The notes beneath the pieces were generated by a model. It worked only from the letters and a program-made list of their open reading frames with translations. It was not told the origin of the DNA and searched no databases. Positions 17,650 to 23,913 of a stretch of DNA of 64,000 bases are shown here, piece after piece; the stretch's first letter is position 1; the number at the start of each line of letters is the position of its first letter. This DNA is from Prevotella sp. ne3005 (lineage in GTDB: Bacteria > Bacteroidota > Bacteroidia > Bacteroidales > Bacteroidaceae). The stretch spans positions 124,001 through 188,000 of the forward strand of contig NZ_FOCK01000001.1 in assembly GCF_900110085.1 (NCBI RefSeq), written 5' to 3'. Made by a program: the position numbers and the translations under genes.

Positions 17650-18176
17650 CCAGGATTGAGCAAGAGAAGCGAATAGTCCGTAAGATGATTGAGCTGTATT
17701 GTCGCCATCATCTTCATCAGGACACAATGCCGGATGAATACTTGCATCTGGCAGACTTCGCTTGTCGTCGTCTTGATCATTGCACGTATGGCGAACAGAA
17801 GACAGCTTGCAAGGATTGTCCTACCCATTGCTATGCTCCTAAAGAGCGCGAGGCCATCCGTGAAGTGATGCGCTGGGCAGGGCCAAGAATGATATGGTAT
17901 GCCCCAAAGGATGCCTTCATTCATTTTTTTCATATAGTGAAACACTGGCTCCAGTCGCTCTCTTTTAGAACTGGTGTTATTGTTCTTTTGTGCTGCATAC
18001 CCTTCTATATCCTTTCCTTCGCCCAGATGCTGCTACCAACAAGTGTTGCTGCAAAGGGAATCTTATGGACTATACTATTCGGATTGGCTAAGACCTGTCA
18101 ATATGGAGGTCTTACAATTCTTGGTGTTGAGGGCTACAAGCGGTTAAAAAATAAACTCAAAAAGAAAAAAGAATAA
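17646..18176 (+). CDS. YgbA/nitrous-oxide-stimulated-promoter family protein with added membrane tail
   Basis: 176 residues. The first ~105 (RIEQEKRIVRKMIELYCR..., CxDCPTHCYAPKERE, VMRWAGPRMIWYAP) are the YgbA family, with four clustered cysteines around residues 39-62 likely to bind a metal. Enterobacterial YgbA is linked to recovery from nitric oxide stress. The remaining ~70 residues add two hydrophobic helices and a lysine-rich end, which the short family members do not usually have. It sits directly after nrf/ccs and the Nim-like gene and immediately before C_GCAxxG_C_C, in overlapping or abutting order. Confidence 0.82.
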   Translation: MTRIEQEKRIVRKMIELYCRHHLHQDTMPDEYLHLADFACRRLDHCTYGEQKTACKDCPTHCYAPKEREAIREVMRWAGPRMIWYAPKDAFIHFFHIVKHWLQSLSFRTGVIVLLCCIPFYILSFAQMLLPTSVAAKGILWTILFGLAKTCQYGGLTILGVEGYKRLKNKLKKKKE

Positions 18177-18563
18177 ATGGAAACAAGAAAACAAATAGCA
18201 GCAGAGAAAAAGAGGTGCAACAGCCATAATTGCGCCCAAGCAATTCTTCACACCTACGCAGATATAGCTGGAATCAGTGAGGATGAAGCCATGAACATTG
18301 CTGGGGCTTTTGGTGGTGGTATGGGTAATATGGAAGGTACATGTGGCGCACTTGTTGGATCTGGCCTCGTTCTGGGATTAGTTAACAAAGATAAGGCAAA
18401 GTCCATGAAACAGATGCGTCAGATAATGACCAAGTTCCAAGAGAGAAACGGAGCCACACAATGCAAGCTGCTGAAAGGTATCGGAACAAAGGTGGTACTC
18501 AGAGAATGTCCTGACTGTGTAGCTGATGCAGCAGAATTTCTTGAAGAACAATTAAATGGGTAG
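18177..18563 (+). CDS. C_GCAxxG_C_C family redox protein
   Basis: 128 residues. Cysteines follow the family pattern: C near 14, NCAQA at ~19, the GTCGALVGSGLVLGL core near 60, then C near 96 and CPDC near 110. Members are thought to be small Fe-S or thiol redox proteins, often beside metal or thioredoxin genes. It abuts the YgbA-like gene with no spacer and is followed after nine bases by yaaA, so all are likely one transcript. Confidence 0.85.
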   Translation: METRKQIAAEKKRCNSHNCAQAILHTYADIAGISEDEAMNIAGAFGGGMGNMEGTCGALVGSGLVLGLVNKDKAKSMKQMRQIMTKFQERNGATQCKLLKGIGTKVVLRECPDCVADAAEFLEEQLNG

Positions 18564-18572
18564 AAGTCAAAT

Positions 18573-19337
18573 ATGCAGATAATTCTTGCTTCCGCAAAAA
18601 TCATGAACGACAAGCTAAAGTCTGTTCCTGACGTTAGCCTGTCAACACCTCGTTTCCAGAATGAGGCAGATGCTTTTGCCAGGGACATGAGCCAGTATTC
18701 CGCAGAGACGATAGCCGAAATGCTGGGCTGTAGTCAGCAGATTGCCGTACAGAACAGGCTCAGGTTCATGCAGTTCTTCGATGAAAAGCCAAAGCTTCCA
18801 GCTATCCTTGCCTATCATGGTCAGGCTTACAAGCACCTGAAGGCTGAGACGCCGAATGTGGATGACCTCAATTATGCCCAAGGGAAGTTATGGATTACCT
18901 CGTTCCTCTACGGTCTGCTTCGTCCTTTGGATGGTATTCTGCCTTATCGAATGGAGGGTCATGTGGAACTGCCATGCGGAGCTGGGCAAAACATGTTCGG
19001 TTTCTGGAAGAGCCGCCTGACAGATGTCCTGATTGATGCCGTGAAAGCGGATGGCGGCATCCTGATTCACCTTGCCACTGAGGAATACCAACACCTCTTC
19101 GACTGGCAGCGTGTCCGTCGGGAAGTCCGTATTATTCAACCATTGTTCTATATCCGTAAGGGGAGCGATTTGAAGATACAGGCCGTATGGGCAAAGACCT
19201 GCCGGGGAGCCATGACGCGATTCATCATCGAGAACCGAATCGATAAGCCGGAAGATCTTTGTGCCTTCAGATATGAAGGCTTTGTCTATGAGCCAACTCT
19301 TGGTGAGCCGGATTTCCCGCATTTTATAAAGGAATAG
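18573..19337 (+). CDS. yaaA: Peroxide stress protein YaaA
   Basis: 254 residues. The start QIILASAKIMND and the core YGLLRPLDGILPYRMEG plus the late GAMTRFIIENRI are typical YaaA (DUF328/UPF0246). In E. coli YaaA lowers free intracellular iron under hydrogen peroxide and binds DNA. Length is complete. It ends the seven-gene rightward run starting at nrfH and converges on the phosphatase gene 21 bases away. Confidence 0.92.
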   Translation: MQIILASAKIMNDKLKSVPDVSLSTPRFQNEADAFARDMSQYSAETIAEMLGCSQQIAVQNRLRFMQFFDEKPKLPAILAYHGQAYKHLKAETPNVDDLNYAQGKLWITSFLYGLLRPLDGILPYRMEGHVELPCGAGQNMFGFWKSRLTDVLIDAVKADGGILIHLATEEYQHLFDWQRVRREVRIIQPLFYIRKGSDLKIQAVWAKTCRGAMTRFIIENRIDKPEDLCAFRYEGFVYEPTLGEPDFPHFIKE

Positions 19338-19358
19338 CTTACGAAAGAGTAAGTTGTA

Positions 19359-20054
19359 TCAGCCATAGTTCTCAATGGCTGTTACTATCAGTTTCCTGTC
19401 AGCCATGAAAGCCTTGTAAGCTGTTTTGACCAGACTCCAGTTCCTCGTCAGCAAGGCTATGCCTATACATTTCTTTATAGTTGTCCAAAAGGCATTACGA
19501 TTGGTACGCATATAGTCCCTGATAATCTCCTTGTCGCCAACACCGTATGATTTCAGTAGTGCCATGCTGGCAATACCTGTCCTGTCTTTGCCAGCCGTAC
19601 AATGAAACAGCGTCGTAATGCCTTTATCAGCATTCGCTCTTAATGTCTCAACGACTTGATTCAGATGACTGCGGGAATACCCGTCAGTCACTATATCCGT
19701 ATAGAGTGCCGTGAAGTCTGGTATCATCTCCTTCAGTTTCTCAGGATGCTTGCGGAGATTACGGATGATGGTCATGGGGTCAGAACCTGTCTCATGGGTA
19801 ATGCCGACGGCAGCATCCTTCAAGAGAGGTATTTGCAGGTATTCTACTCCTTCAGGCAACGGGTCTGGAAACTCGGCTGCCTCCACTGGCGTACGCAGGT
19901 CGATGATGCATTGGATATTGTACCTCTTGCAGAGTTCGGCGCATTCGGTTGGTGTGAGTATGCTGAGTTTGCCACTACGCAGAAACAGCCCTTGGGGAAT
20001 AACATCATCTATTCCACCAAGGTCTCGTAGGTTCAACTCAGATCTTTTTGCCAC
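19359..20054 (-). CDS. Tyrosine-protein phosphatase (dual-specificity fold)
   Basis: 231 residues with the CX5R signature HCTAGKDRTG near residue 150 and the family start NLRDLGGI...LFLRSGKL. Usual activity is dephosphorylation of tyrosine or inositol phosphates. The only available start is GTG 20054, just eight residues ahead of the NLRDLGG motif and followed upstream by an in-frame stop; most relatives have a somewhat longer N-terminus. No TAnnTTTG promoter is visible upstream. The 5' end lies at the same junction where the AraC gene on the other strand is cut off, so the beginning may have been replaced. Confidence 0.82.
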   Translation of the reverse strand: MAKRSELNLRDLGGIDDVIPQGLFLRSGKLSILTPTECAELCKRYNIQCIIDLRTPVEAAEFPDPLPEGVEYLQIPLLKDAAVGITHETGSDPMTIIRNLRKHPEKLKEMIPDFTALYTDIVTDGYSRSHLNQVVETLRANADKGITTLFHCTAGKDRTGIASMALLKSYGVGDKEIIRDYMRTNRNAFWTTIKKCIGIALLTRNWSLVKTAYKAFMADRKLIVTAIENYG

Positions 20055-20070
20055 GGTCTATCTCAGATAA

Positions 20071-20472
20071 TCCTTTGCTTTTCTATCAAGTTCCGACCAT
20101 GCCCTTCAATACTCCGACGACCTGAAAGGTGTTGACCAGAGCGCGTGGATCATGCGGCGCTTCATCGACCTGTTGCAGCAAGGGCTCATCCGCCAGCATC
20201 GCACAGTAGAGTATTACGCCTCGCGCCTGAATATCACACCCAATTACCTCACGGAATGCTGCATCAAGACGAGCCGTCATAATGCCAGTTTCTTCATCGA
20301 GCACTTCACTGCCGAAGAAATTGCCCGCCTGCTGAAACGCGAAGACCTGTCGATTACGGATGTAGCCTATCAGCTGGATTTCAACACCACCAACTACTTC
20401 ACCCGCTACGTGAAGCGCGTTCTTGGCATGACTCCCAGCCAGTATAAGGCAAAGTTTAGCGTAAAAAAATAG
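20071..20472 (+). pseudogene. AraC-family regulator, N-terminal half lost
   Basis: The frame is open from just after a TAA at 20068-20070 and shows only the end of a ligand domain (LQYSDDLKGVDQS) and a complete AraC DNA-binding domain (two helix-turn-helix units; ITDVAYQLDFNTTNYFTRYVKRVLGMTPSQYK). A full protein would need about 170 more residues upstream, where the phosphatase gene now lies on the other strand. The first ATG in frame is 20152. Its likely original target, the SDR gene, still follows 129 bases downstream. Truncated copy; a residual DNA-binding peptide of ~106 residues could still be made. Confidence 0.8.
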
Positions 20473-20545
20473 GGAAAATCACCCCATCAGTAATTTGTAT
20501 AAACCTTTCAGTAATTTGTTTAGCGATGGTTCGGTGAAATCGTCG

Positions 20546-20553
20546 TACCTTTG
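20546..20553 (+). promoter_or_regulatory. -7 box of the SDR gene
   Basis: TACCTTTG followed by GCAGCC; the ATG is 48 bases further on. No good -33 box, consistent with dependence on an activator such as the now truncated AraC neighbour (inference). Confidence 0.6.
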
Positions 20554-20601
20554 CAGCCGAGAACAAATAACAGTATTAATAACTTAAAAAAAATTGCGGT
20601 T

Positions 20602-21348
20602 ATGAAGAGAATAATTATCATTACGGGTGGTACAACAGGTATCGGTAAGGCTACGGCTTACCAGTTTGCAAAGAACGGTTGGAATGTGGTTATTACAAGT
20701 AGAAGTGAAAAGAAGGGTCAGGCATTCGTCGAGGAAGCCAAGAACGAGGGGTTGGATATGACCTTCTTCCAGTTGGATGTGACGAACGAGGAGCAGGTGG
20801 CTCAGGTCATCGAGCAGACGGTGGCCAAGTTCGGCAAGCTGGACAGCATTGTCAACAACTCTGGCATCTCGCTGGGTGCCGCACCGCTGGCTGACACCGA
20901 GACGGACGAGTTCAAGCAGCAGCTGGACACCAACGTCCTGGGCGTTTATTACGGCATGAAGTATGCCATCCGCGCCATGCTGAAGACGGGCGGTGGCACG
21001 ATTGTCAATCTGGCATCTATCGCAGGACTCAACGGACTGATTTACACCGCACAATATTGCGCAACTAAGCACGCCGTGGTGGGACTGACCAAGGCTGCTG
21101 CCATCGACTACGCCCAGCAAGGTATCCGCATCAACGCCGTTGCTCCCGGTGCCATCAAGACCGACATCCTGAAGCACGCTATCGAGGCTGGGGCTTATGA
21201 TGAGAAGGGCATTGCTGCCATCCATCCGATGAATCGCATGGGCGAGGTGCAGGACATTGCCCTGGCTATCTATTATCTGGCTAGTCCCGACAACAAATTC
21301 CTGACAGGTACCATCCTCAACGTTGACGGCGGTTATAATTGTAGATAA
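20602..21348 (+). CDS. SDR-family NAD(P)-dependent oxidoreductase
   Basis: 248-residue classical short-chain dehydrogenase: TGGTTGIG nucleotide-binding loop (8-15), NNSG in place of NNAG (~89), catalytic Ser in LASIAGLNG, and the YCATK pair (Tyr~154, Lys~158), then the INAVAPGAI segment and C-terminal LNVDGGYN. The substrate cannot be read. The in-frame start at 20551 lies in the promoter and is rejected. A membrane protein gene begins one base after the stop codon. Confidence 0.9.
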   Translation: MKRIIIITGGTTGIGKATAYQFAKNGWNVVITSRSEKKGQAFVEEAKNEGLDMTFFQLDVTNEEQVAQVIEQTVAKFGKLDSIVNNSGISLGAAPLADTETDEFKQQLDTNVLGVYYGMKYAIRAMLKTGGGTIVNLASIAGLNGLIYTAQYCATKHAVVGLTKAAAIDYAQQGIRINAVAPGAIKTDILKHAIEAGAYDEKGIAAIHPMNRMGEVQDIALAIYYLASPDNKFLTGTILNVDGGYNCR

Positions 21349-21349
21349 T

Positions 21350-21859
21350 ATGGAACTGATTGACTATACCAACAAATGGTTGACTGGCGAAATTCAGGAG
21401 GATCTGGCAATGGTTGCAGGAGGCGTGGTATGCCTCCTGCTGGCCCTTGTGGCATGGCGTTGGGGCTCGTCGGAGTCGGCTCGCGCCATCATTCTGCCAT
21501 TGACGGTGGTGGCGGTAATCTTTATCGGAGGAGGAGCTGCATTAGCCTATAATAATCATCAGCGGAGCAAGCAGTTCGTGGAACAATACCAGGAGTCGCC
21601 TGAGAAGTTTCTGGAGAGCGAGAAGGCTCGCGTGGCTGCTTTCATGAAGATCTATCCGCAGACCATCATCGTCTCTGCCGTCATGATGGTCATCGCTGTC
21701 TGCGTGTTCACCTTCTGCGATAAGCCCTGGCTCCGAGCATCTGCCCTTGCGCTCATCCTTGTAGCCCTCACCGCCCTGACAATTGATTTCTTCTCGAAGG
21801 AGCGTGGCGTGATTTATCAGCAAGAGTTGGACACCGTGAAGATAGAAAATGTAGGATGA
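21350..21859 (+). CDS. Hypothetical four-helix membrane protein (169 aa)
   Basis: Begins MELIDYTNKWLTGEIQEDLA. Hydrophobic segments lie at ~20-40, 47-68, 100-120 and 128-145, with a soluble charged loop (HQRSKQFVEQYQESPEKF) in the middle. No family recognised. It starts one base after the SDR stop, so it is probably translated with it and may act on the same pathway. No catalytic signature. Confidence 0.75.
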   Translation: MELIDYTNKWLTGEIQEDLAMVAGGVVCLLLALVAWRWGSSESARAIILPLTVVAVIFIGGGAALAYNNHQRSKQFVEQYQESPEKFLESEKARVAAFMKIYPQTIIVSAVMMVIAVCVFTFCDKPWLRASALALILVALTALTIDFFSKERGVIYQQELDTVKIENVG

Positions 21860-21884
21860 TAGTCATTATCTGCGAAAAAATTTG

Positions 21885-21892
21885 TATCTTTG
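21885..21892 (+). promoter_or_regulatory. -7 box, near-leaderless, of the AraC gene
   Basis: TATCTTTG ends only four bases before the ATG at 21897, so transcription should start at or next to the start codon. Confidence 0.65.
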
Positions 21893-21896
21893 CGCC

Positions 21897-22790
21897 ATGA
21901 AGATAAGACAAATCCATTTCCCCACCGTGTCGGCATTCATGCATGCCCTCGGACGTGACGATGTCCGCCATCCGCTCATTGAGGTCATCCATCTCGACGA
22001 CCTTGCTGATTGCAGCTCGTTTGGCAACACCCGCTATACGTTTGGCTTCTACTGCGTGGTTTACAAGGATGCACGCTGCGGCACCGTGCGCTACGGGCGC
22101 AACGAGTACGACTACGACAACGGCACGCTGCTCTTCTTCGCCCCCGACCACGACGTTGAGCTGGGCACGCTCGAACAGAGCTACCAGGGCGTGATGCTCA
22201 TCTTCTCGCCGGCACTGATGCAGGGATTATCGATGTCGCCCTACACCTTCTTCGGCTATTCAGTCAACGAGGCCCTGCACGTATCGGAGCGTGAGCGCCA
22301 GCAGCTGCACGACATCCTCGGCAACATCGAGACAGAGTTGGAACGCGGCATCGACCGCCACACCCGCCAGCTGATGGCGCAGAACGTCGCCCTGATTCTG
22401 AACTACTGCGTGCGCTTCTACGACCGCCAATTCATCACCCGCGAACCCGTCGACAGCCAGCTCATGCAGCGCTTCACCGTCCTGCTCGACGACTATTTTG
22501 CCCGAGGCCTAGCCGCACGTCAGGGAGTGCCCACCGTGCGCTACTTTGCAGACACGCTGAACCTCTCGGCCAACTACTTCGGCGACCTCGTAAAAGCCCA
22601 GACGGGCAATAGTCCGCAGCAGCTCATCCAGCAGCACCTCATCGCTCAGGCCCGCCACCGCCTCACCACGACCACCGACACCGTCAGCCAGATAGCCTAC
22701 GCCCTCGGCTTCGAGTACCCCCAGTACTTCTCCCGCCTGTTCAAAAAGCAGACCGGCCAGACCCCGCAGGAGTTCAGGGCTCAGGCGTAA
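21897..22790 (+). CDS. AraC-family transcriptional regulator
   Basis: 297 residues, full length. An N-terminal cupin-like sensing half (YCVVYKDARCGTVRYGRNEYDYDNG, FAPDHDVEL) is followed by the AraC DNA-binding domain from ~195 (TVRYFADTLNLSANYFGDLVK; VSQIAYALGFEYPQYFSRLFKKQTGQTPQEF). Unlike the truncated AraC copy at 20071-20472 it is intact. Its target is unknown; the SDR/membrane pair just upstream is one candidate. GC-rich codon use relative to neighbours. Confidence 0.9.
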   Translation: MKIRQIHFPTVSAFMHALGRDDVRHPLIEVIHLDDLADCSSFGNTRYTFGFYCVVYKDARCGTVRYGRNEYDYDNGTLLFFAPDHDVELGTLEQSYQGVMLIFSPALMQGLSMSPYTFFGYSVNEALHVSERERQQLHDILGNIETELERGIDRHTRQLMAQNVALILNYCVRFYDRQFITREPVDSQLMQRFTVLLDDYFARGLAARQGVPTVRYFADTLNLSANYFGDLVKAQTGNSPQQLIQQHLIAQARHRLTTTTDTVSQIAYALGFEYPQYFSRLFKKQTGQTPQEFRAQA

Positions 22791-22886
22791 TGGTGGAATT
22801 AAATCGACAGAAATCTACTGTTGTGACAGCCAATGTTTAATGACGTTTAAATAATTGTCAGCATCAATTAATCGAGTTTAAAATCG

Positions 22887-22921
22887 GTGCCATCCTGACC
22901 GAATCCGAGTGCCATTTTGAC
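22887..22921 (+). promoter_or_regulatory. Phased direct repeat upstream of the sHsp gene
   Basis: GTGCCATCCTGAC (22887-22899) and GTGCCATTTTGAC (22909-22921) are spaced exactly 22 bp, two helical turns. Each core reads TGCCA-N3-TGAC, an imperfect inverted repeat. This is a candidate heat-shock control site for the gene at 23027. The rest of the 236-bp gap shows no standard TAnnTTTG promoter, which also hints at a special sigma factor or activator. Confidence 0.45.
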
Positions 22922-23026
22922 AATCGGCATGCAAGTTGCTTTTAGGTGAGTGAAAGCCGACGCTAAATAGGCCGAGGCAATCAACAACATACGTTAAACT
23001 AAAAGTATAATTAGGAGGTATTGATT

Positions 23027-23452
23027 ATGTTGAACGGATTAATGAAAAGCAATGGTTGGTTCCCAACAATGTTTGATGATTTCTTTAACACTGATTTCAT
23101 GCCTCGTGCCAACAGTACAGCACCCGCAGTCAATGTCAAGGAGACAGACAAGAGCTATGTAATGGAACTTGCAGCTCCAGGCATCAAGAAAGAATATTGC
23201 CGCGTAGGTATCAATGACGAGGGCAACCTTACTATCGCCATCGAAAACAAGCAGGAACACAAGCATGAGGACAGTCACCGCCACTACCTGCGCCGTGAGT
23301 TCAGTTACTCGAACTACGAGCAGAACTACGTGTTGCCTGACGATGTTGTGAAGGACAAGATCTCAGCCAAGGTGGAGGACGGCATCCTGACTATCACCAT
23401 GCCGAAGACCGAGCCGAAGGAGAAAGTCACCAAGGCCATTGAGGTATCATAA
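23027..23452 (+). CDS. Small heat shock protein (Hsp20/alpha-crystallin)
   Basis: 141-residue ATP-independent chaperone that holds unfolding proteins. The alpha-crystallin domain spans ~33-130 (NVKETDKSYVMELAAPGIKKE at the start, VEDGILTITMPK at the end, and the AxxxxGxLxI/V motif as AKVEDGILTI). ATG 23027 is chosen because a perfect AGGAGG (23013-23018) stands eight bases before it, rare in this phylum, where Shine-Dalgarno sites are usually weak. Confidence 0.93.
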   Translation: MLNGLMKSNGWFPTMFDDFFNTDFMPRANSTAPAVNVKETDKSYVMELAAPGIKKEYCRVGINDEGNLTIAIENKQEHKHEDSHRHYLRREFSYSNYEQNYVLPDDVVKDKISAKVEDGILTITMPKTEPKEKVTKAIEVS

Positions 23453-23474
23453 AGTGATTCTATTTCAAAACAGC

Positions 23475-23514
23475 AAGACCCCGACCTGCAGAAATGCAAG
23501 CCGGGGTCTCTTGG
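23475..23514 (+). terminator. Terminator after the sHsp gene
   Basis: AGACCCCG against CGGGGTCT with an 18-base loop. The following T tract is short (CTTGG), so moderate strength. Confidence 0.6.
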
Positions 23515-23660
23515 ATGTTGTAATACAACAATAACACTATATGTCTGTTTATCAGACACATACTTTAACATCTCCTTGGATAGTTTAGGAATCGCTATTT
23601 TCAGAATTCTCCGAGTTTTGGATGAGATTTGGGTCTGATTTTGGGTAACGGAGAAATAGA

Positions 23661-23705
23661 AAATCCGCGTAACTTATTGATAAACAACTAGTTACGCGGA
23701 TTTAT
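23661..23705 (-). terminator. tRNA-Ser terminator
   Basis: Minus strand: 13-bp perfect stem AATCCGCGTAACT against AGTTACGCGGATT, then TTTTC. It starts a few bases after the tRNA 3' end. A diverged copy is at 8239-8282. Confidence 0.8.
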
Positions 23706-23708
23706 CAG

Positions 23709-23793
23709 CGGAGAGAGAGGGATTCGAACCCCCGGTACCTCTCGGTACGGTAGTTTTCAAGACTACTGTAATCGACCACTCTACCATCTCTCC
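23709..23793 (-). tRNA. tRNA-Ser (anticodon TGA)
   Basis: 85-nt class II tRNA read on the minus strand: acceptor stem GGAGAGA/TCTCTCC, anticodon loop CTTGAAA with TGA in the centre, a long variable arm (CCGTACCGAGAGGTACCGG region) and T loop GGTTCGAATCC. The 3' CCA is not encoded (G discriminator, then CTG). Its last bases are duplicated at 8290-8298. Confidence 0.95.
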
Positions 23794-23820
23794 AGTGCTC
23801 TACTATCTTGAAAGCGGGTG

Positions 23821-23852
23821 CAAAGGTACGGATTATTTTGGAAATGAACAAA
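23821..23852 (-). promoter_or_regulatory. tRNA-Ser promoter
   Basis: Minus strand TTTG (23849-23852), 20 bp, TACCTTTG (23821-23828). It is back to back with the mutS2 promoter. Confidence 0.8.
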
Positions 23853-23877
23853 TTTTTTGGCAACTTTTTAAAAAATA

Positions 23878-23909
23878 TTTGGAAAATCGCTCACTTATTC
23901 GTACCTTTG
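23878..23909 (+). promoter_or_regulatory. mutS2 promoter, leaderless
   Basis: TTTG (23878-23881), 20 bp, TACCTTTG (23902-23909). The start codon GTG is four bases after the -7 box, so the mRNA is predicted to begin at or beside the start codon. Confidence 0.8.
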
Positions 23910-23913
23910 CAGC

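Noticed and set aside
8267..23720. Searching the putative tRNA-Ser island for integrase, relaxase or transposase
   Set aside because: None of the encoded proteins has such motifs, so no active mobile element is annotated; only the repeat ends are reported.
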